Of a stretch of DNA of 64,000 nt, positions 23,001 to 29,600 are shown one piece after another (within the stretch, counting starts at the first letter, position 1; every line of letters begins with the position of its first letter). The position numbers and the translations under genes were made by a program. Where the stretch lies: positions 6,076,683 to 6,140,682 of the forward strand of contig NC_079223.1 in assembly GCF_029633865.1 (NCBI RefSeq). Direction: 5' to 3'. This DNA comes from Lampris incognitus. Its lineage: Eukaryota > Chordata > Actinopteri > Lampriformes > Lampridae. The notes beneath the pieces are model-generated. The model searched no databases, was not told the origin of the DNA, and saw only the letters and a list, made by a program, of their open reading frames with translations.

Positions 23001-25150
23001 ATTGTCTTGTACTGCTGGCTGCCAGAACAGTAAAAAGTACCAAGGATTCTAACAAATTAAGTTTAAACAATAGCAAGACAATTACTATATGTATGTACAC
23101 AGCAGTCCTTGTTTTTAGAGCATAATTTGGTTACGCTCACCTGAAAGGAATTGTGGCTTAATTTGGAGCAGCAGTGGCTTTTCCAGATCCGCAAGTAAAT
23201 TTGAATTCTTGTGTGAATTATCTGTTCATAAAATGTGTATGCAGACGTAAACAAGTCAATTTGTGTTTCTAGCAAATGTTATTTCCTAGATTATGTTAGT
23301 TATGTTATTGTTATTTTAGTAGTCCCCCCACCCCGGCCAGATCAGTCCGCCACCCCGGACAGATCAGTCCGCTGTCAGTCTTAAAGGGTTTCAACAGTCA
23401 CAGATTAAGCGCTGGTTATAATGTATGTTATCCACCAATACATGTACAACCTGCCGTTAGGATCAGATGATTTTGCTTGTCAATGATCGACTACATTTTT
23501 TACATTTCACTCCTGTAAACCACGAGACTTAGCAGTACTGCAGATTTTAAAACACAATAACCCTCTAAATTATGTAGAGAATATCATTTAATATTATCTA
23601 AAAATATCTGTGGCCTCAGGTAAAATACCTGAAGTCATCCAATGATAGTTTCTCTTTATTTTCAAAAAGATATCGGGGCGTCCGGGTAGCGTAGTGGTCT
23701 AATCCATTGCCTACCAACACGGGGATCGCCGGTTTGAATCCCCGCGTTACCTCCGGCTTGGTCAGGCGTCACAGACGCAATTGGCCGTGTCTGCGGGTGG
23801 GAAGCCGGATGTGGGTATGTGTCCTGGTCACTGCACTAGCGCCTCCTCTGGTCGGTCGGGGCGCCTGTTCGGGGGGTAGGGGGAACTGGAAGGGGAATAG
23901 CGTGACCCTCCCATGCGCTACGTCCCCCTGGTGAAACACCTCACTGTCAGGTGAAAAGAAGCGGCTGGCGACTCCACATGTATGGGAGGAGGCATGTGCT
24001 GGTTTGCAGCCCTCCCCGGATCGGCAGAGGGGTTGGAGCAGCGACTGGGACGACTCGGAAGAGTGGGTTACTTGGCCAAGTACAATTGGGGAGGGGGAAA
24101 AAGGGAGGGGTATTGGTACAAATCCAGCCCTTGGAGACAAGTTCATTTAGTGGAGCCTTTCGTAGCTGAGCTTTCAGGTCAGATAGTTCCTGACGACCTT
24201 TTTTGTCTGTGTGACGTAACTGGCAGTCCTCTACAAAACCTGCTGCCGGTTTCAGAAATGTGAAATTCCAGCTGGTTATGAATGAAGAGCTGACCCAGAA
24301 TCTTCGTAATAGCAAGTCAAATCTTTGCCATCAAGTTTTTGGCTCGTTGCCTCAGACTCCAGGTTACTCACCAGGTGTACCAAGCCCTGAAGCGACACGT
24401 CTCTCCGACAACACAGAGAGCAGGTCATTGTCTGGGAAAATTAACCTTTCTGTTGTAAGCTGCAAGCCAGTATGTGACGCATCCCTCTCTGTACCTGTTC
24501 CAACCCTGCAGCGGCCCTGGCACGAGTACGAGCACAACTTCCAGATCATGTACAAGGTTGGCATGGGCCATAAACCTCCCATCCCGGAGAAGCTGAGCAC
24601 AGAGGGAAAGGACTTCCTTGGCCACTGTCTGGAGAGTGAACCCAAACGCCGCTGGACCGCCAGCATGCTGCTGGACCACCCATTTGTTAAGGTTAGACAC
24701 ACAAGCCTAACGAAAATGACATGGCACATTAACCATGAAAGGATCCTTTTTTCATAGTGTGTTGAGATTTGTCCAGGAACCATGTAAAATACCAACCCCG
24801 GCAAAATGTGGCTCCTGGTGATGAGGTAAAAATAAAACACACATTTCTGCAAAAGAAAATTCCTCATTTAATTTTACTTTGGAATAATTACAAACTTTAT
24901 GCAAAGGCTCCCACTTGTTAGTGGGAGCTGCGTTTGGCAGACCGTTGTGCAGACATTCATTCTGTTGCTTCCCTGCAGGGCATACAAAGATTTCATATTT
25001 GAAACTTGTACTATATAAAAGTAGGCGATATGGAGAGCGTAGCTGCATGTGTGCATGTTGATAGACGGGGGTGGGGTAAACGATAATAAAAGCCCCTGTG
25101 ACAGCTACGGTGTCTCGCCTCTGCCTCAGGTTTGTACCGACGAAGAGTGA
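84..25150 (+). CDS. map3k4: map3k4 (MEKK4/MTK1), 3' part, 23 coding exons
   Basis: This is a stress-activated MAP kinase kinase kinase. In vertebrates it is activated by GADD45 proteins and phosphorylates MKK3/6 and MKK4/7, upstream of p38 and JNK, in the cytoplasm. Joining the 23 exons listed below gives 2,856 nt in one open frame (951 residues and TGA). All junctions keep phase, and all introns are GT-AG except one GC-AG. Human MAP3K4 is about 1,608 residues, so roughly 650 N-terminal residues lie outside the window. Fragment residues 1-690 are the conserved central region. Residues ~693-945 are the kinase: glycine loop GEGQYGKV (693-700), ATP lysine in AMKE (715), HRD (804-806), DFG (824-826), APE (853-855). 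All catalytic residues are intact, so the gene looks functional. The assignment rests on near collinear family recall; no search was run. Confidence 0.96.
237..752. other. map3k4 intron, nothing recognised
   Basis: AT-rich intronic sequence with no repeat or exon that I recognise. Confidence 0.5.
753..1300 (-). mobile_element. RTE-like LINE, 3' fragment with (ACT)n tail
   Basis: The minus strand encodes the C-terminus of a non-LTR retrotransposon polyprotein in two frames. The first part has [18 protein letters not shown] (~1,180); the second has [18 protein letters not shown] and [18 protein letters not shown] (1,017-805). The frame change marks it as dead. It ends in an (ACT)n tract at 753-790, as RTE-type elements often do. 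Confidence 0.8.
1628..1667. repeat. 16-bp inverted repeat, 8-base loop
   Basis: Arms 1,628-1,643 and 1,652-1,667 pair over 16 positions with one T/G mismatch, flanking TTTTGAGT. It may be a relic of a small inverted-repeat element. Confidence 0.7.
1799..1955 (-). mobile_element. V-SINE-like element, tail fragment
   Basis: Reverse complement of the tail block seen in full copies at 11.7 and 21.9 kb: CCATCCATCC, GCTTATCCTGCTCTCAGGGT, GGGATGCTGGAG, ending in a CA-rich tract. Confidence 0.75.
1956..3030. other. map3k4 intron, nothing recognised
   Basis: No exon, RNA gene or named repeat seen in this stretch. Confidence 0.45.
3036..3480 (+). mobile_element. V-SINE-like element with a second SINE tail inserted in it
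   Basis: A tRNA-like head (CAGCGGTTAGCACTG, GGGTTCGAACC) is followed by the conserved core GTGTGGAGTTTGCATGTTCT, then at ~3,181-3,278 an inverted tail of a sister SINE flanked by AAAGAC, then its own tail ending AATTAATAAAGTACATCTTA. The 221-codon frame across it is not a gene. Confidence 0.75.
3776..4188 (-). mobile_element. tRNA-derived SINE (GCGTCCGGG family), reverse
   Basis: Reverse-complement copy of the family described at 14,283. The 3' end (CCCAATTGTATCCAGCC) is on the left and the head (AGACCGCTATGCGACCCGGA) on the right. About 30 bases covering the B box are missing from the head. Confidence 0.75.
4732..5371. mobile_element. piggyBac-type non-autonomous element, copy 1
   Basis: It is flanked on both sides by TTAA, the piggyBac target site. 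Terminal inverted repeats read TTAACACTAGAAYGAC. It carries a short frame (from 5,080) starting [20 protein letters not shown] that then runs into unrelated sequence, so it looks like an internally deleted transposon that kept the start of a transposase-like gene. An 8-bp hairpin (GAGCCGTC, loop AAAAA) lies at 4,905-4,925. Confidence 0.75.
5520..8360 (-). mobile_element. CR1/L2-group LINE relic (endonuclease and RT)
   Basis: Minus-strand frames, broken by several frameshifts, give in order an APE-type endonuclease piece (8,356-8,030: [17 protein letters not shown]) and a reverse transcriptase (7,410-6,646: [60 protein letters not shown]), then thumb remnants to ~6,288. The catalytic box reads FADE instead of FADD. 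The 5' ORF1 is absent. A hAT MITE interrupts the 3' UTR. Confidence 0.88.
5846..6193. mobile_element. hAT-type MITE nested in the LINE
   Basis: 348 bp. Terminal inverted repeats are TAGGATTGGGCGATAT and, on the other strand, TAGGGCTGGGCAATAT. The flanking 8-mers are GTCTGCAT and GTCTGCAG (7/8), as expected for a hAT target duplication. The LINE sequence resumes on both sides. The interior is AT-rich with repeated ATCGATAT. Confidence 0.85.
8605..8762 (+). CDS. map3k4: map3k4 exon b
   Basis: Encodes [17 protein letters not shown] through [10 protein letters not shown]. The last two bases (TG) join a T in the next exon to give Cys. Donor GTCAGT. Confidence 0.95.
8955..9071 (+). CDS. map3k4: map3k4 exon c
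   Basis: Encodes [11 protein letters not shown] through SASDEIR-like TASDEIR. The terminal Arg codon is split AG|G. Acceptor CTCTTTGCAG, donor GTAAAG. Confidence 0.94.
9170..9269 (+). CDS. map3k4: map3k4 exon d
   Basis: Encodes [19 protein letters not shown] through FAKMLRK. Acceptor TTGTCTTAG, donor GTGAGA, ending on a codon boundary. Confidence 0.95.
9434..9517 (+). CDS. map3k4: map3k4 exon e
   Basis: 28 whole codons, [13 protein letters not shown] to NYVK, the same length as my recall of the human exon product. Donor GTGTCT is weak. Confidence 0.93.
9664..9933 (+). CDS. map3k4: map3k4 exon f
   Basis: 90 codons, [14 protein letters not shown] through [10 protein letters not shown]. Contains the conserved [15 protein letters not shown] stretch and an acidic, variable insert. 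Donor GTGCGT. Confidence 0.95.
10039..10188 (+). CDS. map3k4: map3k4 exon g
   Basis: 50 codons, [20 protein letters not shown] to ALEQLK. Acceptor TCATATTTCAG, donor GTATTC. Confidence 0.95.
10656..10817 (+). CDS. map3k4: map3k4 exon h
   Basis: 54 codons, [20 protein letters not shown] to IQGYNFAFE, including the invariant [13 protein letters not shown] block. Acceptor TTTGTCTTTGCACAG, donor GTCAGA. Confidence 0.95.
10818..11650. other. map3k4 intron, nothing recognised
   Basis: AT-rich intronic sequence without recognisable features before the SINE. Confidence 0.45.
11664..12047 (+). mobile_element. V-SINE-like element, near full length
   Basis: tRNA-like A box (TGGCGCAGTGGTTAGC) and B box (GGGTTCAAGCCC), conserved core GTGTGGAGTTTGCATGTTCT, a (TG)n tract at 11,888-11,938, then the tail GGCGGCCTGTCCAGGGTGTC to GAGAGCAGGATAAGCGG. 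Similar to the DANA/Mermaid type of vertebrate V-SINE; the exact family is not assigned. Confidence 0.85.
12240..12373 (+). CDS. map3k4: map3k4 exon i
   Basis: Encodes [19 protein letters not shown] through [10 protein letters not shown], with a split final Arg (AG|G). Acceptor TTCTTCACAG, donor GTGAGA. Confidence 0.95.
12374..12885. other. map3k4 intron, nothing recognised
   Basis: No features recognised between the exon and the LINE relic. Confidence 0.45.
12890..13530 (+). mobile_element. RTE-like LINE, 3' fragment with (AATC)n tail
   Basis: The plus strand encodes the C-terminus of a fish non-LTR element: [20 protein letters not shown], then [30 protein letters not shown] and [12 protein letters not shown]. 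The frame is broken upstream (~13,025) and near the end (~13,406). It ends in (AATC)n at 13,481-13,528. Confidence 0.85.
13531..13992. other. map3k4 intron, nothing recognised
   Basis: Ordinary intronic sequence. Confidence 0.45.
13993..14071 (+). CDS. map3k4: map3k4 exon j
   Basis: Encodes [16 protein letters not shown] to ALPEDDFL. Acceptor CCGTTCTGCAG, donor GTAAAA. It follows an intron carrying an RTE-like LINE relic. Confidence 0.95.
14283..14680 (+). mobile_element. tRNA-derived SINE (GCGTCCGGG family), full-length type copy
   Basis: The head has a pol III A box-like TAGCGTAGCGG (14,292-14,302) and B box-like GGTTTGAATCC (14,336-14,346) at tRNA-like spacing. A ~330-bp body follows, with GGGAAGCCGGATGTGG, TGTGTCCTGGTCGCTGCACT and CAGCCCTCCCCGGATCGGCA, and an A-rich end GATTGGGGAGAAAAA. 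At least six copies occur in the window on both strands. I cannot name the family from memory. Confidence 0.8.
14753..14831 (+). CDS. map3k4: map3k4 exon k
   Basis: Encodes [20 protein letters not shown] to TGLYI, plus one base of a split Ala codon. Acceptor CCTTCGCAG, donor GTAAGA. Confidence 0.95.
14916..15563. mobile_element. piggyBac-type non-autonomous element, copy 2
   Basis: Same element as at 4,732-5,371, in the same orientation, with left end TTAACACTAGAACGACC and a right end whose target site has decayed to TTGG. The transposase-start frame is broken just after MSGYRR by a small deletion. Confidence 0.75.
15564..16510. other. map3k4 intron, nothing recognised
   Basis: Short open frames only; none resembles a known protein. 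Confidence 0.4.
16515..16686 (-). mobile_element. tRNA-derived SINE (GCGTCCGGG family), 5' part, reverse
   Basis: Head and first part of the body in reverse: ATAGCGACCAGGACACATAC to AGACCGCTACGCTACCCGGA. The 3' half of the family is absent. Confidence 0.75.
16756..16849 (+). CDS. map3k4: map3k4 exon l
   Basis: Encodes [19 protein letters not shown] to SAEGF. It completes Ala with CA and ends AG, giving a split Ser with the next exon. Donor GTACAT. Confidence 0.94.
17038..17115. repeat. (GT)n/(GA)n microsatellite
   Basis: GT repeats followed by GTGTCTGT variants and a GAGA run, in the intron before map3k4 exon m. Confidence 0.9.
17270..17392 (+). CDS. map3k4: map3k4 exon m (variable linker)
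   Basis: Encodes a Pro/Gly-rich linker beginning [13 protein letters not shown] and ending APNDV. It replaces the alanine-rich linker of mammals, so its boundaries are supported by phase (1+120+2 nt), acceptor TTTTTTCACCACAG and donor GTAGCC more than by similarity. Confidence 0.85.
17764..18912. mobile_element. hAT-family transposon relic with BED-finger fragment
   Basis: 1,149 bp. Ends are TAGGGTTGGGTATCG and, inverted, TAGGGTTGGGCATTGAG. Flanking 8-mers CTTATATA and CTTATTTA match 7/8. The minus strand at 18,568-18,248 has a frame with [20 protein letters not shown] and HLRLRGVQ, resembling a BED zinc finger (Cx2C and a degenerate His pair) as found at the N-terminus of hAT transposases. 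No catalytic domain remains. Confidence 0.75.
19080..19260 (+). mobile_element. SINE tail fragment (variant A tail)
   Basis: TGTGCCCCTGAGCAAGGCAG, GTTGGTCCCCGGGCGC, and the end GGGGATTAATAAATTAAATT correspond to the tail of the copies at 3,340-3,480 and 26,690-26,870 (inverted). Confidence 0.65.
19261..20338. other. map3k4 intron, nothing recognised
   Basis: No repeats or exons recognised before the RGSS exon. Confidence 0.4.
20339..20439 (+). CDS. map3k4: map3k4 exon n
   Basis: Encodes [19 protein letters not shown] to SSPTEDRE. The acceptor is TCTCCGTTAAG and the first G completes Arg. Donor GTTGGT. The ENDRL and SRHSSPTE blocks are conserved in the family. Confidence 0.92.
20538..20618 (+). 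CDS. map3k4: map3k4 exon o
   Basis: Encodes [20 protein letters not shown] to ISQSK. It starts by completing Glu and ends with one base of a split Asn. Acceptor TCTCTCCTCAG, donor GTAAGA. Confidence 0.94.
20725..20916 (+). CDS. map3k4: map3k4 exon p
   Basis: Encodes [20 protein letters not shown] through [11 protein letters not shown], leading into the kinase glycine loop. Donor GTAAAG, split Gly codon. Confidence 0.96.
21010..21080 (+). CDS. map3k4: map3k4 exon q (kinase glycine loop, Lys)
   Basis: Encodes [20 protein letters not shown] and MKE, which holds the nucleotide-binding loop and the ATP-anchoring lysine. Donor GTATGT. Confidence 0.97.
21184..21300 (+). CDS. map3k4: map3k4 exon r
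   Basis: 39 codons, [20 protein letters not shown] to FGVELHR. This is the alpha-C helix region of the kinase N-lobe. Acceptor TTGTTTTCAAAAAG, donor GTAAGA. Confidence 0.97.
21433..21592 (+). CDS. map3k4: map3k4 exon s (hinge, catalytic loop)
   Basis: Encodes [19 protein letters not shown] through HGIVHRDIK, which contains the hinge and the catalytic HRD aspartate. Donor GTCAGT after a split Gly. Confidence 0.97.
21906..22285 (+). mobile_element. V-SINE-like element, near full length
   Basis: Same structure as at 11,664: head GGCACGGTGGCGAAGTGGTT, core GTGTGGAGTTTGCATGTTCT, tail GGCGGCCTGTCCAGGGGGTC to GAGAGCAGGATAAGCAG. It lies in the intron just before the DFG exon. Confidence 0.85.
22396..22518 (+). 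CDS. map3k4: map3k4 exon t (DFG; GC donor)
   Basis: Encodes [20 protein letters not shown] through VNSTLGTA and ends with a lone G. The only junction that keeps the reading frame into YMAPEV is CAG|GCAAGA, so the donor is GC instead of GT. Confidence 0.95.
22519..22706 (+). other. GC-AG intron of map3k4
   Basis: 188-bp intron with donor CAG|GCAAGA and acceptor (C)n(T)nATTAG. The strong match of the rest of the donor to U1 is typical of functional GC donors. Confidence 0.9.
22707..22813 (+). CDS. map3k4: map3k4 exon u (APE motif)
   Basis: Encodes [19 protein letters not shown] to LIEMVTGK after completing Ala with CG. It is preceded by an almost pure pyrimidine tract ending TATTAG. Donor GTAAGG. 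Confidence 0.97.
22814..23670. other. map3k4 intron, nothing recognised
   Basis: Contains only a short local repeat of CACCCCGGCCAGATCAGTCC near 23,330-23,372. Confidence 0.45.
23677..24112 (+). mobile_element. tRNA-derived SINE (GCGTCCGGG family), full length
   Basis: Head GCGTCCGGGTAGCGTAGTGG with B box GGTTTGAATCC, complete body and GGGGAGGGGGAAAAAGGGAG end. Confidence 0.8.
24512..24691 (+). CDS. map3k4: map3k4 exon v (kinase C-lobe)
   Basis: 60 codons, [20 protein letters not shown] to LLDHPFVK, the end of the kinase C-lobe. Acceptor TGTTCCAACCCTGCAG, donor GTTAGA. Confidence 0.97.
25130..25150 (+). CDS. map3k4: map3k4 last coding exon
   Basis: Six codons, VCTDEE, followed by TGA after acceptor CGCCTCTGCCTCAG. 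Same C-terminus as recalled for mammalian MAP3K4. Confidence 0.95.
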   Translation, partial: VCTDEE

Positions 25151-25829
25151 CTTGGACCTCTGGGCTTCAACGTTTACAAAACAAAGCACTACTGTACATG
25201 CTGTCGGCGAAGAGAAACGGAAACGACTGCGGCCACGAAGACCAGGAGGCGCTGACGGATGCAGGCACATGGAGCTAAACTGAGGAACTGTACATGCTAT
25301 CATTTCAGAGGACAACTGGACCTACGGAGTTAGAGGGTTGTGTTTTGACGTACCGTTGGACTGGGGGGGGGGTGTACATACTGTAAGAATGGGATTGGTT
25401 CTGATCCTTGTATAAACAATATTGTAAAGTCAAAGTAATTATAGCCAAATGTGTTGTTCTCACTGGTGAAGATCTCAGAAAAGGCGATGAGGATTTTTTT
25501 TTTAAGAAACGGGGGGAGGGGGGGCAAAAGCTATGGCACTTTTTAAATACTGTTTACCCACAGGGGAGGCAGTTTACTGGGGGGGGGTATATTTTATTTC
25601 AGCAGGCCTTTAGACAAGTTGATGTGGTGGTGGGGAGGGGGTCTTATTTACATTGTCTTTTTTTTTTTTTGGATGTTGTGAGCCCCATTAAAACAAAAGC
25701 GGGAGGTGTTGTTTTACCGTGTTAACGCCATTAAAACGTGCAAAATAAGTTGGCATTCATTGGGCTGGGGTGGGCACCCAGGAAGGATTTTTTTTTTAAT
25801 GTATTTTTTTTTCCTTTGCCTTGATGAGG

Positions 25830-25835
25830 AATAAA
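25830..25835 (+). promoter_or_regulatory. poly(A) signal, map3k4 proximal
   Basis: Canonical AATAAA about 680 bases after the map3k4 stop. Confidence 0.55.
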
Positions 25836-26114
25836 CGTCACCAGTAGTATCGTGTCGGAGCCGTGGCGGCTGTTTGAAACGGTATCCGAGTCAAGCCAGT
25901 GGCGTGCTGTAAAAAGCTGTCCGTGAGTGACGGGAGCGTGGCCGACCAAGAGAGAGAGAGACACGGGGTCTGCCCGCCCGCCCTCCCTCCCTCCCTCCCT
26001 CCCTCCCTGCTGCTGAACACATAACATCCATATTTAACCATTATACAGACACTGACAAGCACAACTTCTGCTCCTCTGCTGCTCTACAGTGTTTGCTATG
26101 TACAAACAATAATT

Positions 26115-26120
26115 AATAAA
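26115..26120 (+). promoter_or_regulatory. poly(A) signal, map3k4 distal
   Basis: Canonical AATAAA, followed by a T-rich downstream stretch near 26,127-26,136. Confidence 0.6.
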
Positions 26121-26223
26121 CAAATCTTTTTTTTTAAGAAAATTGGAACATGTGTTTCCTGTCACCGTGATTACTTCCAAAGGTCAGGGCAGTACTTGGC
26201 TATCTAGAGAGGTAGTGGTCTTA

Positions 26224-26229
26224 TTTTAT
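26224..26229 (-). promoter_or_regulatory. poly(A) signal, agpat4
   Basis: AATAAA on the minus strand, about 330 bases after the agpat4 stop. Cleavage would fall near 26,205, about 65 bases from the inferred map3k4 end. Confidence 0.6.
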
Positions 26230-26561
26230 TACTTTGTATGAATTTTAGTTTCATGTGCAGTTAAACTTGGGGGGGAAAAGCTTTGTGAAGCTCGGCCCGT
26301 ATTCCGGCTGCAGCTTTGTCCCCTGCAGACCCAACGCACCAAATCTGCACGGTTCCGTTTGATAATAGTGTGTAATTTTGCAGGGAGCGTCGCTCGTCCA
26401 CAACACACCCCCCCCCCCCCCCGTGCTTCTGAAGCAGGCTTGCACTTGTTCAGCCAGCAGCGTCGCACTGAACTGTAGCTTCAGGCCACAACAAGCTCTC
26501 TGCTGCAAAGACTTGCAGCCTCAGCAGCTGTGTGTTGGGAGCCGCTCTGCGTAAGGGGGTC

Positions 26562-26650
26562 TCAGTTGTTGGGGGGAGCGTCCCTGTTCCCGTAGCTTGA
26601 GCCTCTCTCAATCTCAGTCTGGCCGATCATCCATCGCACGCCCAGTGAAG
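26562..26650 (-). CDS. agpat4: agpat4 last coding exon
   Basis: Encodes SLGVRWMIGQTEIERGSSYG and NRDAPPNN, then TGA. VRWMIG-TEI-GS-YGN is the family C-terminal signature. It completes a split Ala with the preceding exon across ~1.2 kb. Confidence 0.93.
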
Positions 26651-29600
26651 CTGGATAGAGAAGAAACCAGAAGAAATACGTTCAGTCTTGCTGATTTGAT
26701 TTTGATATACTTTAATGATCCCCGTAGGGGAATTACACTCTGCATTTAACCCCCATCCTAGCTGTGCAGCTAGGAGCCGCGGGCAGCCGCCGTGCAGCAC
26801 CCGGGGACCAACTCCAGCTGGTCTTGCCCTGCCTCGGTCAGGGGCACAGACGGGAGTATTAACCCTGACATGCATGGCTTCTTGATGGCGGGGGAAAACC
26901 ACAGCACCCGGAGAAAACCCACCGTAGACACGGGGGAGAACATGCAAACTCCACACAGAGGACGACCTGGGATGACCCCCAAGGTTGGACGACCCCGGGG
27001 TTCGAACCCAGGACCTTCTTGCTGTGAAGCGGCCGCGCTAACCACTGCACCACCGTGCCGTGCCGTGCTGAAGTGGAATGGTTTTTAAAAAAGCAGCAGT
27101 TTGTGTAGTAATATCCATGATTATTTCCACAATAAATTTATCGCCGGGTTGTAATTGTATTTTCCCTTGCAGATAAGAGGAAAGTAAGTATTTTTCTTGA
27201 TAAAACTGATTTCATCTAAAGAAAAATACAGCACATCACCGGTATTTCAAGGCTAATGTTAGTTTCATGCACCAAAGTCAATAGATTTATATACATTTTG
27301 ATGCAAATGTACAAAACTGATATTTGGTTGGAAGAACCGAAAGCAATTTGAGTTTTTTCATTGGCCAGCATACACATTTTCAAGAGGCTGATAACAGAGC
27401 ATTAAAACCCCACGACAAATTCAACCCACTCAAGACTCTGCTACCACATTTGAATGAGAGATCTTTGGCCGGATTTAAGATTTTGACTCCGATGTGACAC
27501 ATCTGTGTACATTTACTGTGGAAACATGCCCTTCATGAACCCATACCGAGAAAATCAGTTACCTCCAGTACACTCATGACAACTCTGCAGATGGACAAAT
27601 GACTTAATATGCTAACAAGAGAGGAGTGCATGCCCGATATGGCTAGGGACAGGCCCCAAATGCCGGTAATTTATACTTTCCAGAAAAGGGAACTTGCATA
27701 ACTTACATTGGAGCTGCCGAATCTGCTGCTTAATGGGACATTTGGAAAAAGAGGAACTAGTTAAACAGAGAAGTGGCATTAGACCTGCTGCAGGGGGATC
27801 CCCCGCCGGCTTTAATGTGCAAAACCAACCTGTGTAGCACAGAACCACAGAGGCCAGGATGGTGAACACCGACCCAGAGCTGACCAGCCGAACCAGTAGT
27901 AAGCCTAAGGGGTAGAGGAGCAAGCAGGACCAGAACAGCCAGTTGATCAGGGTCCAGGGTCGGCGCGGGGGGCTCGCCACGGTGCAGGGGAAACGCCCGG
28001 TCTGTGAATAATGCTCCTGAAAGCTGTCCTGCGGACACAGAATCAGAAACACTTTGTCATTTCATTTCATGCACTTGCGCACACGAAATGAAACGAAACA
28101 TCGTTTCCCCCAGCCCACAGCAGTGCAAAAAATCACTGTCCAAGAGAACAAACGGCAGCCAGAATGACTGTCGGAACTGCAGGTCTGCATGGGCTAGCAG
28201 TTAGCTTAGCCTGCCCCGCTTCCACGTCCTGTCAGACCGCCCTCGGTGTTTCCTCTTCGGGCGCAGCTCCAGTCAGGGCCGTGGTCCCTGGGCCCACAGG
28301 ATGCAGCAGACCAGGCTCCCTCAGCCGATCCAGCGCCAGCTCTCCCAGCCGTCAAACGAAGACAAAACAAACTTAGATGCAGACGTGGACAAAGACACTG
28401 CATGGACGGTGCTGGGTGGGTAGGGCCGCCGCAAACGTGAATTTGCGCTGCCATCTTCCTATGCACACACATATACACACATATCACTTGTGTGTATCTG
28501 CAGTCTTCAGTTGCAGATACACACAAGTGATACCACAAAGTCCTTGCTGTGATCAGCATGGCCAAGACCAGATACAGCGAGGGCCGTGTTATGGGCCACC
28601 TTTTTAGAAACAACATGTATCGCACTTCTCTTATCACTGTGGCTGCTGCCAGCAACATTGCCAAGATGGCACTGCTTGAAATTACATTCACCAGCCGGCA
28701 AAGATTTACAGGTTTGTTAGCAAGAATGGAAACACCCAAACAAAGGTCGAGGGTGTTTCATCGGGGCCTGTGACTCATCATCGCAAAACCAAGCTGTAGT
28801 TTAGCACCAACACAACACACTATTGTATTTCATTCATCCCCTTGTTAAACCCTCCGACCTTCTCCTGGTACAGCTTGTGGAGCCAGGCGGCACACTCTGC
28901 CCCCTCCTCTGGGACGCTCTCCAGGGGGATTCTCCTGCAAACAGAGGAGTCAGATCTCTTAGATAAATCATAATCAGCCCAGCCACGCTAGAGATGAGCT
29001 CGAGATGGTAGCAAAAACATCGGGGAGGAAATGAACCGGAGATGTGAGATTCCACACGACCGTCAATGACTCAAAATGTGAGTGTGTGTGGGTGGGGCTG
29101 TGTGGGTGTTGGTGTTGTACCTTACGTATAGATCAGCATGATACTTCTGTCCATTTAAAACTCCCAGTAACGTAGGCACTTCATTGTTTCTGAAGTTCAG
29201 CGTTGAATCATACACCGCAGCAACTACACAAAGGAGGGCGGACGGGGCCAGTTACTAAACCGTACCACTAATTTGACGTGCAAATCAATGTGGCAAAAGC
29301 AACGGCTGTCGTCCTCTTATGGTAACACCTGTAACACCCGCTATCTGATACCGATGGTCTAAATGTATTATCCCAGGGGGCGGACTCTCACCTTTTCCTC
29401 TGAGATTTTGGACGGTGACCCAGAAGCCTTTGGTCCTGGGTAGCAGATGATGCTTCAGTTTGGGCAAACCTTTGCTCTCCGCCACCTGCATGCTGATCTC
29501 ATGTTTCTTTGGCGTGAAGCGCGTTCCCTCGCAGTAAAGCAAGAACTAGTGCCAGGAAGTTAGGTTCGATCAATCCACTCATAACACCATCCACATATAC

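Larger units (their letters stand above)
25151..26140 (+). other. map3k4: map3k4 3' UTR
   Basis: Sequence after the stop has runs of T, G and A typical of fish 3' UTRs and no open frame. Two AATAAA signals are present: 25,830-25,835 and 26,115-26,120. The distal one would end the transcript near 26,140. The end point is inferred. Confidence 0.65.

Noticed and set aside
27600-27829. Read-through tail of agpat4 coding exon 7 as an alternative C-terminus.
   Set aside because: The canonical family C-terminus is found at 26,562-26,650 in correct phase. The read-through tail is not family-like.
28206-28739. 177-codon minus-strand frame with hydrophobic segments.
   Set aside because: Much of it lies in a mobile-element copy and a hairpin, inside an agpat4 intron. 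No similarity recognised.
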